A DNA stretch of 64,000 nucleotides from Hymenobacter aquaticus (GTDB lineage: Bacteria > Bacteroidota > Bacteroidia > Cytophagales > Hymenobacteraceae). Numbering within the stretch: position 1 is the first letter of the stretch; every line of letters starts with the position of its first letter. Under the pieces are notes generated by a model that did not search any database, had not been told where the DNA came from, and saw only the letters and a program-made list of their open reading frames with translations. The stretch spans positions 3,080,401 through 3,144,400 of the forward strand of contig NZ_SRLC01000001.1 in assembly GCF_004765605.1 (NCBI RefSeq), written 5' to 3'. Positions 41,340 through 54,100 of this stretch are shown one piece after another. The translations under genes were made by a program, and so were the position numbers.

Positions 41340-44078
41340 ATGACAAACTGGTACAAAACGGGTCGTACAGCTCAACCCTGGCGGAAGCTGGCTCTGGCCG
41401 CGCTGCTGGCCGTTGGTGGAGCTTCGGCCGCCCAGGCTCAGACTCTGAACTACAACCTGTTCGGGGCCCAGAACGTGGCTGGCACCTACACCGACCTGGC
41501 TGCCACCGGCACGGTGATTGCCACCGCCAACAACGACGACGCCAACTCGGCCGCCCAGCCTATTGGTTTCACCTTCAACTACAACGGGGCTGCCTTCACG
41601 GATTTCGTGCTGAACACCAACGGCTTTATCAAGCTGGGCACGGCTGCTCCTTCGGCGGCCAACCTGTATTACACTAGCCCCCAGGCAGCAACTGGTGGCC
41701 CCATCCTGAGCACCAACGCGGCCGACGTGAACCTGCTGCTGCCCTTCAACCATGACCTAGTGGATGGCACCTCGCCGGCAGAGTACCGTGTGGCTACAAC
41801 CGGCACCGCCGGCAGCCGCGTGTGCACCATTCAGTGGAAAAACGTGAGCGACAAGCTCGTTGCCGCCGCTTCGGGCAAGCAGCACGCCAACATGCAGTTC
41901 CAGCTGAAGCTGTACGAAGGCACCAACAACATCGAATTTGTGTACGGCCCGACGACAGCTGGCCCCGGGCCGGATGCCTTCAAGTATGCCGCGGTAGGTA
42001 TTAAGGGCTCGGGCTCTACGGCTACCCAGCTTATCACCGTTACCAAACCCTCCGTATCGGTGTGGTCGGCGGCCACCTTCCTGGCGGGCAACTACACCGG
42101 CAACGCCTTCAACTTCCGCGTTTCGGCCCTGCCCGACGCGGGTCGTACGCTGCGCTTCCGCCCGGCCGCTGCGCAGGACGCCGCCGTGCTGGCCGTGTAC
42201 TCGCTGGGCAAGCTGCCGATTCCGGCCGGTGCTCCCCACACGATTCAGGCCGTGGTGCGCAACGTCGGCACCTCGGCGCTGGCCAACGTAAGCGTAACGG
42301 CTTCGGTAGCCGGCGCCAACACCTTCACCAGCAACAAGACGATTGCCTCGCTGGCCGTAGGTGCCTCGACGACGGTATCGTTTGACCCCTTCACCCCCAC
42401 CAACACCGGCAACGAAACCATTACGGTAACGTCGGGCGCGGATGATGCCTCGGGCAACAACACAGCCACCTACCAGCAGGTAGTAAACGCCACGACCTAC
42501 GCCGTAGCCGAAGCCGGCCCCAGCAGCGGCAGCGTAGGCTTCACCAACAACACCACCGGTGAAGCTGGTTCGGGCATTTTTGCCGTGAAATACAACACCA
42601 GCGTAGCCCGGACGGTAAGTGCCGTGACGGTTCGCCTGGAAGACACCCGATCAGTAGGCCGCACGGTGTACGGCGTGGTATGCGACGCGGCCGGCGCTAT
42701 CCTGTCGCGCACGCCTGACTACGTAATTCTGGCCTCGGACATTGCCACCACCAAGACCTTCACCATGCCCGCTCCCGTAGCCGTGGCCGCTGGTTCGTTC
42801 TTCGCGGGCTTTGCTGAAGCGGTTTCGCCAGCCGGCACGGCTGGTTACTTTCCCCTGGGCCTGCAGACCGAGACGCCGACTCGCACCGGCACCTTCTACA
42901 CGATGGCACTCACCGGCGGTTCTCCTGTCGATGCCTTCAACAGCGGCCTGGGCCGCTTCATGATTGAGGCAGTGACGGGTGCTGCTGCTACCTGCGTACC
43001 ACCCACGGGTGTTACCGTAACCAGCACCAGCGCCGTATCGGCGACCGTAACCTTCGCTGGCCCCGCCAACGGCACGGGCTACAGCATCGTGTACGGCCCG
43101 GCGGGCTTCAACCCGGCTACCGGCGGCACGACCGTAACCACGGCTACTTCGCCCTACACCATCACGGGCCTGGCGGCTTCGACCTCCTACGACGTGTACA
43201 TCCGCTCTAACTGCGGTGCTACCGAGCAGAGCGCCCTGGCTGGTCCGTTCTCGGTAAAAACCCAGTGCAGCGTAACCTCGGTAACGACCTTCCCCTACAC
43301 CGAGAACTTCGACGGCGTGGCTACCGGCACGCTGCCCTGCGGCTATACCATTCTCGATGCTAACCTGGATGCCGTAACTTGGGAAAGCCTCTCGACGATT
43401 GGCACCACGCCAATCAGCTCGTCGGCTCCGAACGCCATGGTGTACCAGTACAACGAAGACGCCACTACGGCGGCCAACGACTGGTTCTTCACGACCCCGC
43501 TGCTGTTGCGCACCGGCAACCGTTACCAGCTCTCCTTCAAATACCGCGTTGGTATTGCCACGTTCCCCGAGCGTCTGGAAGTGAAATACGGCACGTCGGC
43601 TACGCCCGCCGGCCAGACCAACACGCTGTGGAACAACAACAACGTAACCAGCACGGTGTACGCCACGGCTAACGCCACCAGCACGATTCCCGTACTGCCC
43701 ATCGAGCCTACTACGACGGGTAACTACTACATCGGCTTCCACGTGTACAGCCTGGCCGACCAGTTCCTGCTGGCCGTTGACGATCTGCAAATCACCGCTA
43801 CGACCATCACCGGCACTTCGGCGGCGCTGGACTACGCCATCAACGTATTCCCGAACCCCTCGGCTGGTATCTTCAGCGTGGACATCAAGGGTGCTAACGC
43901 CAAAGGCGCTATGCAGCTGGAAGTAATGAACTCCCTGGGCCAGATCGTACACACGGCTTCGGTACGCGACAATCAGCTGAACAAGCTGGACCTGTCGTCG
44001 CTGGCAGCTGGCATGTACGTGCTGAAAGTGAAGTCGGGCAACGACTTCTCGGTACGCAACCTGTCGATCCAGAAGTAA
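41340..44078 (+). CDS. T9SS cargo protein with CARDB and fibronectin type III domains
   Basis: A 912-residue secreted protein with a twin-Arg-free signal peptide (SAAQAQ). It has an N-terminal beta domain, a CARDB-like module (NVGTSALANVSVTASVAG), a fibronectin type III domain (PPTGVTVTSTSAVSATVTF), a jelly-roll-like region, and the T9SS type A sorting domain from NVFPNPSAGIFSVDIKG to the C-terminal SVRNLSIQK. It should be exported through PorU/PorV-type machinery. Codons are strongly biased to GC-rich, suggesting high expression. Confidence 0.85.
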   Translation: MTNWYKTGRTAQPWRKLALAALLAVGGASAAQAQTLNYNLFGAQNVAGTYTDLAATGTVIATANNDDANSAAQPIGFTFNYNGAAFTDFVLNTNGFIKLGTAAPSAANLYYTSPQAATGGPILSTNAADVNLLLPFNHDLVDGTSPAEYRVATTGTAGSRVCTIQWKNVSDKLVAAASGKQHANMQFQLKLYEGTNNIEFVYGPTTAGPGPDAFKYAAVGIKGSGSTATQLITVTKPSVSVWSAATFLAGNYTGNAFNFRVSALPDAGRTLRFRPAAAQDAAVLAVYSLGKLPIPAGAPHTIQAVVRNVGTSALANVSVTASVAGANTFTSNKTIASLAVGASTTVSFDPFTPTNTGNETITVTSGADDASGNNTATYQQVVNATTYAVAEAGPSSGSVGFTNNTTGEAGSGIFAVKYNTSVARTVSAVTVRLEDTRSVGRTVYGVVCDAAGAILSRTPDYVILASDIATTKTFTMPAPVAVAAGSFFAGFAEAVSPAGTAGYFPLGLQTETPTRTGTFYTMALTGGSPVDAFNSGLGRFMIEAVTGAAATCVPPTGVTVTSTSAVSATVTFAGPANGTGYSIVYGPAGFNPATGGTTVTTATSPYTITGLAASTSYDVYIRSNCGATEQSALAGPFSVKTQCSVTSVTTFPYTENFDGVATGTLPCGYTILDANLDAVTWESLSTIGTTPISSSAPNAMVYQYNEDATTAANDWFFTTPLLLRTGNRYQLSFKYRVGIATFPERLEVKYGTSATPAGQTNTLWNNNNVTSTVYATANATSTIPVLPIEPTTTGNYYIGFHVYSLADQFLLAVDDLQITATTITGTSAALDYAINVFPNPSAGIFSVDIKGANAKGAMQLEVMNSLGQIVHTASVRDNQLNKLDLSSLAAGMYVLKVKSGNDFSVRNLSIQK

Positions 44079-44101
44079 TTTCGGCGGGCAACCGCTTGTT
44101 G

Positions 44102-44132
44102 AAAAGGGCAGCCATGTGGCTGCCCTTTTTTT
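44102..44132 (+). terminator. Terminator of the T9SS cargo gene
   Basis: AAAGGGCAGCCA pairs with TGGCTGCCCTTT (three-base loop region) and is followed by seven Ts. Confidence 0.9.
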
Positions 44133-44345
44133 GTGGCAGAACATTGCCCCAAAGCTCTCCTTGCACCGGCAAGGTTCTGCCCCAGCAAACATCTGCTGCC
44201 CGGCGTAGCAGTTTCAGCGGCTGCAATGGAAGCTGCGGCTAAAGCATCAGGCCAGAGTGAGGTCTGTAGCATGCGGCACCCCAGTTGAACGCGCTGGATG
44301 CCGACGTGAAGGGGCCGCACGATGGGTGCTGACTGCTTATACACA
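44133..44345. other. Intergenic region between two terminators
   Basis: About 210 bases between convergent genes with no gene, repeat or promoter that I can support. Confidence 0.4.
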
Positions 44346-44346
44346 C

Positions 44347-44379
44347 AAAAAGCTCCGACTGCGCGCAGCCGGGGCTTTT
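44347..44379 (-). terminator. Terminator of the ccm operon
   Basis: AAAAGCTCCGACTGCGC pairs with GCGCAGCCGGGGCTTTT with two mismatches. On the minus strand the stem runs into TTTTTGTGTG. It lies just past the ccmF stop. Confidence 0.8.
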
Positions 44380-44398
44380 CATTAGGATACTCTGGTAG

Positions 44399-46993
<2,595 letters not shown>

Positions 46994-47004
46994 GTCTTTT
47001 CTCT

Positions 47005-47092
47005 GAATTATGAATTCAGAATTATGAATTATGAATCAGGAATTGGCACCAGCGGTTGGCGCGGCCAATTCAGAATTCATAATTCATAATTC
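47005..47092. repeat. AT-rich inverted repeat between ccmE and ccmF
   Basis: A 16-bp perfect arm pair (47021-47036 with 47075-47090) and an inner AATTGG/CCAATT pair (47041-47046 with 47065-47070) flank an 18-base loop. Units are AATTATG/AATTCAG-like, as at 14771-14853. It abuts the ccmE stop. Confidence 0.88.
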
Positions 47093-47521
47093 CTAATTAA
47101 CTGAGGCGGTAGCCCCCTTGATGTCCTTCTCCACGTACTTGGAAGGACACTTCAGCAAAATCTTGTCGGCCACGAACACGTCGTTGCGCATGGCCCCGGT
47201 AATGACCACCTGCTCCGACTTGTCGAAGTCCTGGGGCTTGGGGTTGAAGTAAATCACGCGCTGGGCAATGCGGTTGGTATCGACCAGGGTGAAGGCGAAG
47301 TAGTTGGGGTCGAGCGTGGGGTTGTACTCCAGGCCCAGAATGTTCTTTTGCCCGTCGCGGGGCAGGCGGCCCACCACATGTACCTTGGTCAGGTTACCAT
47401 CGGCGGCCCGCTCCCGCGCCTCGCGGAACGAGACGTACACGCTGGCGTCGCCCACGGTGCTCATGATGATGCCGATAGCAACGGCAATGACGGCAATGGC
47501 GAGAATATGAGATTTTTTCAT
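47093..47521 (-). CDS. ccmE: Heme chaperone CcmE, CxxxY variant
   Basis: A 142-residue OB-fold protein with one N-terminal anchor helix, carrying heme from CcmC to CcmF. The canonical heme-binding HxxxY is replaced by CPSKY (Cys125, Tyr129): only a cysteine is at the position of the histidine. Cys-type CcmE is known from some sulfate reducers and archaea, so the change is probably functional. Neighbours ccmF, ccmD, ccmC and ccmB support the assignment. Confidence 0.93.
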   Translation of the reverse strand: MKKSHILAIAVIAVAIGIIMSTVGDASVYVSFREARERAADGNLTKVHVVGRLPRDGQKNILGLEYNPTLDPNYFAFTLVDTNRIAQRVIYFNPKPQDFDKSEQVVITGAMRNDVFVADKILLKCPSKYVEKDIKGATASVN

Positions 47522-47668
47522 GATGCTTCAACAGCGCCGGACCCGGTGGCCGGCTGTAGTGAACAACCAAAGGTCCCCGAAAAATCCGTCGGGGCGGAAT
47601 TCATTTATCAGTTAACAAGTAACCATTCGCCCTTTTACCGGCAAATGATACTGGTCATATGATCAATC

Positions 47669-47914
47669 CTAGTTGTCTTTTAGCTCCCGCTCCAGCCGCC
47701 CTACTTTGCGGTCCAGGGAAATCAGGAAAGCCAGCAGACCCGCCAGCACCACGGTAATGACGGCCACTACCACGTAGATTTTACCGCTCTGGCGCAGGGT
47801 ATCGGCCATTTCGGGCGAGTCGGCGGCTTGCTGCGCGGCGGCGTTCAGCACAGGCAGCAGCAGGGCCGCCAGCAGCAACAAGGCGGCGCGGAGCTTAGGC
47901 AAGCTGTTTTTCAT
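47669..47914 (-). CDS. ccmD: CcmD-like small membrane protein
   Basis: An 81-residue protein: a signal-like hydrophobic N-terminus (ALLLLAALLLPVLNAAAQQ) and a second helix (IYVVVAVITVVLAGLLAFLI) followed by a charged tail (DRKVGRLERELKD). It is longer than proteobacterial CcmD but has the same final helix and charge pattern. It overlaps the end of ccmC by 20 bases, consistent with assembly of the heme exporter. Confidence 0.85.
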   Translation of the reverse strand: MKNSLPKLRAALLLLAALLLPVLNAAAQQAADSPEMADTLRQSGKIYVVVAVITVVLAGLLAFLISLDRKVGRLERELKDN

Positions 47915-48566
47915 ATACTTTTTGTTTGAGCAAGGCAATGCGGCTGGCCACCTGGGCCAGCCAAAAGGCTAAGAGCGTCCAGCCGATAACGGCCGGGTAA
48001 AACACCAGGCGCATGTTGTCGTCGAGGTCGTACTTGGCGAAGGCCGGGTTGCCGCCCGCCCCGGGGTGCAGCGAATCGGTGAGGCGGGGCAGGATGTAGA
48101 ACAGCGGCATGGCCGTGGCGAAGGCGAAGATGTTGTAGATGGCCGAAATGCGGGCCCGCTGCTGCTCGTCGGTGAAGGAGGAGCGCAGCACCAGGTAGGC
48201 ACCGTAGATCAGCATGGCAATGGCCGCGCCGTTGAGCTTGGGGTCGTTGGTCCACCAGGTGCCCCAGGTGTACTTGGCCCAGATGCTACCGGTAGCCAAC
48301 CCCACGCAGCCCATCAGAATACCGGTGCGGGCCGCCTCGTGGGAGCGAATGTCCAGCTCGGCCGAGGGGTTGCGCAGGTAGCGCACCGAGTACACCACCG
48401 AGGCAAACAGGATAAAGGTCATGCCGAACCACATCGGCACGTGGAAGTACAGGTTGCGGATGGTTTCGTTCAGAATGGCCAGCCGGGGCACCGGCACGAG
48501 CAGGCCCGCCACCGCCGTATACAGCAGCAGCACCACGGCCAGGGCTTTCCACCAGTTGTTTTTCAT
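47895..48566 (-). CDS. ccmC: Heme exporter/transfer protein CcmC
   Basis: A 223-residue protein with six membrane helices and the WWD-type motif WGTWWTNDPKLNG. It attaches heme to CcmE in the periplasm. Flanking histidines (NLYFHVPMW and SLHPGAGG) may be the heme ligands. The ATG at 48566 starts MKNNWWKAL; upstream frame sequence is unconserved. It overlaps ccmD. Confidence 0.92.
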   Translation of the reverse strand: MKNNWWKALAVVLLLYTAVAGLLVPVPRLAILNETIRNLYFHVPMWFGMTFILFASVVYSVRYLRNPSAELDIRSHEAARTGILMGCVGLATGSIWAKYTWGTWWTNDPKLNGAAIAMLIYGAYLVLRSSFTDEQQRARISAIYNIFAFATAMPLFYILPRLTDSLHPGAGGNPAFAKYDLDDNMRLVFYPAVIGWTLLAFWLAQVASRIALLKQKVYEKQLA

Positions 48567-48663
48567 GAGAAGCAGGAAATAAGCCGCGCGGCACCCGGTG
48601 CAAGCACCCCGCCAGAGCATAACAGCCGAGCCCGGCCGTTTGTCACGGCCACGGCATATTGAA

Positions 48664-49335
48664 TTAGCTGCGCCATAGGAAGGGAAAAAGCAGGTACGAC
48701 ACGGCGGTGACAATCAGGTTCAGGGCCACCAAGGTGAGCAACGAGCTGCGGCTGGCGTCGAATTCGAGCCCGTCCAGCGCGTTTTTCGACACCTTAATCA
48801 GCAGCAGCAGCATGGGCACCATCAGCGGGAAGCCCAGCACGGCCATCAGCGTGCTGCTGTTGGTGGCCTTGGCCGCAATGCCAGAGACGAGCGTGAGCGT
48901 GGAGGCAAACCCGACGGCGCCCAGCACCACGTTGGCCAGAAACAGCGGCAGGTTCTGCACGGGATTGCCCAGCACCACGGCATACAGCCCGAAGCCGGCC
49001 AACGCCAGCCCCAGCAGCAGCAGGGCGTTGTAGGCAATCTTGGCCAGAATCACGGCCTGGGGCTGCACCAGCGTGTAGTAGTACAGCAGCCGCCCCCGGC
49101 TTTCCTGCAAGAAGCCCTTGGCCACGGCATTGACGGCCGTAAAGAGCAGGATAATCCAGAACAGGGCATTCCAGGCCGGCACCGGCAGCTCGCCCCCGCG
49201 CAGGGCAAAGCTGAGGTAGCACACAAATACGGTGCTGCCCACGTAGAGCAGCATGCCGCTCAGGGCCGCGCGCTGCCGCCATTCCAGGCGGAAGTCCTTC
49301 TGAATCAAATACCAAATCTCGCGGAGGAGCAACAC
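48664..49335 (-). CDS. ccmB: Heme exporter membrane protein CcmB
   Basis: A 223-residue protein with six helices and the N-terminal LLLREIWYLIQKDFRLEWRQR typical of CcmB, the permease of the heme-export complex. No ATP-binding partner (ccmA) is visible in the window. The start is GTG at 49335: a TATCTTTG box at 49362-49369 makes transcription begin after the alternative ATG at 49395. The operon order is ccmB-ccmC-ccmD-ccmE-ccmF. Confidence 0.9.
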   Translation of the reverse strand: MLLLREIWYLIQKDFRLEWRQRAALSGMLLYVGSTVFVCYLSFALRGGELPVPAWNALFWIILLFTAVNAVAKGFLQESRGRLLYYYTLVQPQAVILAKIAYNALLLLGLALAGFGLYAVVLGNPVQNLPLFLANVVLGAVGFASTLTLVSGIAAKATNSSTLMAVLGFPLMVPMLLLLIKVSKNALDGLEFDASRSSLLTLVALNLIVTAVSYLLFPFLWRS

Positions 49336-49361
49336 GGCAGAGCGGCTGGTGAACAGGGCCG

Positions 49362-49369
49362 CAAAGATA
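49362..49369 (-). promoter_or_regulatory. Candidate -7 promoter box of the ccm operon
   Basis: On the minus strand the sequence reads TATCTTTG, exactly TAnnTTTG, about 27 bases before the GTG start of ccmB. Confidence 0.6.
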
Positions 49370-49446
49370 CAACCCAACCTCCGGATAGGCCTCACCTAAG
49401 TCCATTATTCGCCTGCGCGCCGCTGGGCAGCTGACTTTAGCGGCCA

Positions 49447-49484
49447 CAAAAAAGCCTTCCGCCGGGTAGCAGAAGGCTTTTTCG
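49447..49484. terminator. Terminator of the parallel beta-helix gene
   Basis: AAAAAGCCTTCCG/CAGAAGGCTTTTT-type stem, A-rich on one side and T-rich on the other, downstream of the minus-strand gene. Confidence 0.8.
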
Positions 49485-49498
49485 GGGAGTATCCGGGT

Positions 49499-51019
49499 TT
49501 ACCGGGCCACGGCAAACTTCCCGGCCGAGGTAGTACTTTCCTGGGTCAGGCGGTAGGTGTAGAGGCCGGCGGCCAGGGCGCGGGTCGAAAAAGTCAGGCG
49601 GCCCTGCGCGGGTTTGGCCGCGTACGTAGCCACCACGCGGCCGGTCAGGTCGAACACGCGCAGCTCGGCTGGCGCCGCGGATGCGCCCAGCTCAAAGGTC
49701 ACAAAGCTGGTGGCCGGGTTCGGGTACACGGCCGTGGTCAGGGCCTCCTGGGCGGGGCGGGCGGCCAGCACCGTGTTGCGGAACGGCAGGTAGTCGACCA
49801 GGCCCAGGGCGGCATTGTCGGGCTGGTGGTAGATGTGGCTTTCAATTTCGGTGACGAAGTTGGTGCCCCAGTCGTTGTTTTCGGCCTTGAAGCTCTCGGC
49901 GGTGTTGTTGTAGATGTCGTATATCTGCCCACCGTTGCCGTTGCCCGTCAGCAGGTTGCGGCCCACGTTGGTGGTATCCAGGCTGGTCAGGTCGCCGAAG
50001 CTCACGCGCGGGGCAGGCGTGGTGGCGTTGGAGCGCTGCAGGGTTACGCCGTAGAGGTTGCCCCGGATGATATTGCGCGACACCACGCCGGTCTGGGTTT
50101 GGGTGCCGTTGAAGTTCAGCCCGCTGCCGCCGGTTTGGGCGTTGGGGTTGATGTTGTTGTCCGAAACGATGTTCTGGGTAATGTAGCTGGTGATGTTGCC
50201 GCCCACGATGGCAATGCCGTAGCGGTTGTTGCGCACGATGTTGCGCCGAATCTGCACCTGACTCACGGCGCTGGTGCCCAGCAGGTTAGAAATGCTGATA
50301 CCGCCGGCCATCAGGTAGCGGCCCACCACTAGGTTGCCCTGAATAATGATGGGCGTAGCGCCCCCGATGCCCAGATTAATCTGGGGCCAGTTGCCATTCT
50401 CGGTGCTGTTGGCTACCAGCACGTTGTTGCGGATAATGGGCGAGGTAGGCCGGTTCGACGGGCTCAGGATGCCGGAGCGCGCGTTGCCGTAGATGCGGCA
50501 GTTGGTGATGCGCGGAATCCCGCCCGAGAGGCTAATGGCCCCGCTGTTGGTGGCCTTGGTGCCAATGGCCGACACCTGGTAGCGCACCACGCAGCTGTCC
50601 ATGACCAGGCTGGCGTCCACTACCTTGATGCCGCCGCCGTACTCCACCACCGTTTTGCGCAGCTCCGAGCCTTCACTGGTAGCCGAAAACCAGAAGCTGT
50701 GAAACGGCTTGGTAGGGTCCATGGCGGTGACTTTCACCGAGTCGCGGGGGTTGATGCGCAGCACGCCGTCCACGTAAAACAACGCCAGCGAAGCCATTTT
50801 GATGGTGGCGTTGCCGCGAATGTCGAGCGTGTCGCGGGCCGACAGCCGGATGGTGTCGTTGATTTGAAACGTACTGCCGTCCGCCGTTACGTAGCCGCCC
50901 GAGGCGGCCAGCAGCTGCGCCAGATTCCAGCGGACACCGGTGCCGGGCGTGCGGTACTGCGCCTGCGTGGGCAGCCAGCTACCCAGGCTCAAGGCGAGAA
51001 GAAGTAAGAGTTTTTTCAT
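49499..51019 (-). CDS. T9SS cargo protein with right-handed parallel beta-helix
   Basis: A 506-residue protein with signal peptide (PTQAQY), several parallel beta-helix coils marked by repeating N[IV]V/NN patterns (IIRNNVLVANS, IIQGNLVVGRY, IRRNIVRNNRYGIAIVG), and the T9SS type A sorting domain from AVYPNPATSFVTFELG to AGKFAVAR. Such proteins often bind or cleave polysaccharide, but no catalytic motif is clear. Confidence 0.82.
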   Translation of the reverse strand: MKKLLLLLALSLGSWLPTQAQYRTPGTGVRWNLAQLLAASGGYVTADGSTFQINDTIRLSARDTLDIRGNATIKMASLALFYVDGVLRINPRDSVKVTAMDPTKPFHSFWFSATSEGSELRKTVVEYGGGIKVVDASLVMDSCVVRYQVSAIGTKATNSGAISLSGGIPRITNCRIYGNARSGILSPSNRPTSPIIRNNVLVANSTENGNWPQINLGIGGATPIIIQGNLVVGRYLMAGGISISNLLGTSAVSQVQIRRNIVRNNRYGIAIVGGNITSYITQNIVSDNNINPNAQTGGSGLNFNGTQTQTGVVSRNIIRGNLYGVTLQRSNATTPAPRVSFGDLTSLDTTNVGRNLLTGNGNGGQIYDIYNNTAESFKAENNDWGTNFVTEIESHIYHQPDNAALGLVDYLPFRNTVLAARPAQEALTTAVYPNPATSFVTFELGASAAPAELRVFDLTGRVVATYAAKPAQGRLTFSTRALAAGLYTYRLTQESTTSAGKFAVAR

Positions 51020-51080
51020 GTCGGGACAACGTAAAAGAACCGGCTCAGACTAGACAACCGGCAAGGAAGATAGGACTAAA

Positions 51081-51126
51081 GACAGGAAAAGAGCCAGCCG
51101 GTTGCCCGGCTGGCTCTTTTCCTGTC
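51081..51126. terminator. 21-bp perfect hairpin terminator
   Basis: Arms 51081-51101 and 51106-51126 pair perfectly over a four-base loop; the inner stem AGAGCCAGCCGG is followed by CTTTT. It lies between two minus-strand genes and ends the large upstream fusion gene. Confidence 0.88.
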
Positions 51127-51158
51127 TTCCACGGAGGTGGAGGCAGCGGCAGGGCTCC

Positions 51159-54100
51159 TTAGAAGTCGTAGCCCAGCGTGAAGTAGAATTTGGGACCCTT
51201 CTGCACGTAGTCTTCCTGCCCCCAGGCCACGTCGGCCTTGCCGTAGAAGCCCAGCAGCGTGGTGCGCATACCAAAGCCGTAGCCGATCAGCAGGGGGTTG
51301 CGGAAGTTGACGACGGTGGCGGTGAAGGCATTGCCAAAGCCGCCCTTGAGACGCTTGTTGAAGGAGTTGTTTTCGTTGAACGGATTCGAGCCGGCGTACG
51401 CGGAGCCCGCGTCGGTAAAGGCCGTGAGCTGCAGGTTGCGGAAGAAGCCCGAGTAAATCGGCTTGCGCGACAGGTACTGGATGACGGGCACCCGCAGCTC
51501 CGAGTTGAACAGCACGTAGCGCGGCCCGTTGCGCTTGCTGTAATCAAAGCCGCGCAGGTTGGTTACAAACTGCTGGTAGAACACCTGCGTCGGGTCGCTG
51601 AAGGAAGTGGCGCCGGGCGTCAGGCCCGAATCTTCGTAGCGGGCATTCAGCCAGTTATCCATGCCGCCCAGGCGAAACGTCTGGGCCGCCGAGCCGAAGA
51701 AAGAGCCGAAGCTGGCGCGGTTGGCCCAGATAATCTGCCGGTGAATCTTCTGATAGTGGCGCAGGTCGATGTACACCTTGCCGAAGCTCTGCCCCCCGTC
51801 GTTGATGCCGTTGAGCTTGAGCACCCCGATTTTCATGCGGGTGCCTTCTATCATGTTGACGCCCGTGGAAATGGCGTTGTCGAACACCAGCTCCCCGCTG
51901 CCGCCAATGTAGTTGCGGTCCACGTCGTCCTCGGTGCTGAACTTGCTGATAACGGTCCGGTTCACGTTCACGAAGCGCGGGCCGCCCCGCACGCTCAGGT
52001 TGTGGGTGAGCGGGTAGGCAATGGTGGGCGCCACCTCGTGGCGGCCGTAGCGCAGGCGCTGGTTTTCCGCATCAAAGAAGTACGCCTGCTTCTGGTAGCT
52101 GATGCTCCAGTCGTAGCGCTTGCGCAGGTTGGTATACTCGGCGAAGATATTGCTGGTGCGCAGGTCGGTGAGGGCGAAAATACCGGCCCGGATGCGGTGA
52201 TCCTCAAACAGGTCGGCCATGTTGGCCTGCCCGATCAGGCCCAGGCCCAGCAGCGGGTCGGCGTACAGCGACGACACCACGTTGTCGATGCTGAAGCGCT
52301 TGTCGTACTTCACGGGCCCCACCACGGCCAGGGCATCGGGGGGCGGGGCCGTGGGCAGGGCGGCCACGTCGGCGCGCTTGCGCCGGGGTGCCGGGGCAGG
52401 GCTGTCTTCCTCAAACTGGTAGTCACCAGTGTTGATCTGCCCGTCGTTTTTGCCGGGAGCCTTGGCCGGTACGGTAGTATCGGGCTGGGTATCGGCGGCT
52501 ACGGACTTCGCCGGCTGCGGAGCGGGCCGCTGCGGGGCGCGCGAACGGTCTTCCAGGGTTTCCTGCCGGGCCGTTTTGTAGAGCGTCAGGTTTTCGGGCA
52601 GCGCGTACGTGGGATACAAGTACACGAAGTCGCGGGCCTTGTCGGAAGCCACGAAGCCCAGGGCCCCGGTGGTGGGGTTGTAGTCGAAGTTGGCCAGGTT
52701 GGGCTGAAAGCTGCTGACCGGCACGTACTGCCGGGTTTTCAGCGAGTAGCGGTAGATGCTGCGCACCCCACTTTCCTCGCCCAGAAACATGATTTCGTCG
52801 TCGGATATGGCCCGGGGCCGGCCTTCGTTCGAAATGGTGCTCACCAGGCTTTCCACCGGCTGGGCCCGGCCATCAAGGTGGTAGAGAAACAGGTCGTAGT
52901 TGTTGACGACGTTACCAAACGAGCCTTTTGCCGTCCCGGCCGAGTCGAGCCAGCGGTTGGAGCTGAACACGATGCCCGCGCCGCCCGGCAGAAACACGGG
53001 CTGCACGTCGTCGAACACGTCGTTGGTCAGCTTCTCGGGCGTGCGGCTGCCGGCGCGCAGCAGGTACAGGTCGTTCTGCCCGTTGCGCACCCCGCTAAAC
53101 ACCAGCGACTTGCCGTCGGGCGAATAGCTCAAATCGAGCACCTGGGAATAAGGCCGGAAGATGGTGGAGCCGGCGCTGCCGATAAACGGCAGGCCTTCCT
53201 TGAGGCGGGCAAACAGCCCCGAGGCGCCGCCGTCGGCCGGGCGCAGGCGCAGGCTCATGTTTCCCTTGGCCATTTCGGCCACGGCCACCTGCCCGTTGCC
53301 CCGCCAGGCCAAAGCCGGCAAGCGGGTTTCCACCTGCTGGTCGGGCGTTTTGTAGCCGCCCCGGTGAATCACGCGGCGGCCCGAGCCGTCCCGGTTCGTG
53401 ACCAGCACCCGGTAGCGCCCCCGCTCGTTCGACACGTAGGCCAGCTGCTGCCCGTTGGGGCTGAGCACGGGCTGGGTGTAGAGCACGCCCTTGCGGTTGT
53501 TCTTGGCCAGCTGCCGCGCTTCCTCGGGCAGCACAAACGGCGTCTGGGGCTGGGCGTTTAGCTGGCGGTAATACGCAATCCAGTCTTTCAGGAACACCTT
53601 ATAAGGCACGTTCAGCGAGCTGCTGATGCCCACTTCCACGTCGCGCGTGATGCGCGTCAGGTTCAGAATGTTCTGAATGGTGGTGTAGCCGTAGCGCTCG
53701 GCAATGTAGTTCCACATGCTCTGGCCGGCCAGCTCGGGGTTGCGCACGAAAAACGGCGCGGCCCTGTTCGACTCGACTTTGTGGGTCATGTCGCGCATGT
53801 AGTCGTCCATGTCTACGCTCCAGCCCTCGGCGGCGTAGGCCGAGGCCCCGGTCACAAACCAGTCGGGCAGCTGCAGCAGGTAGCTGCTCTGAATAACTTC
53901 CTTGAGCGAGCCGCCATACATCATGTCGTTGAGCAGCACCCGGGTAATCTGGTAGCTCAGGTCGCGCTTGAACGTAGTTTGCTGCCCCTGAAAGGCCAGC
54001 TGCACCTTGCTCATGCGCAGCAGCTCGGTTTCGCCGCCGGTCTGGTACTTGTCCGTGTCGAGGCCCACGTTGCTCTGCCGCAGGTCGCCGACGGAGTTGT

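Noticed and set aside
51102..53561. 819-residue plus-strand open frame opposite the large fusion gene
   Set aside because: Its translation is Val/His/Gly/Gln-rich antisense of a recognised multi-domain protein; frames of this type are common shadows in GC-rich DNA.
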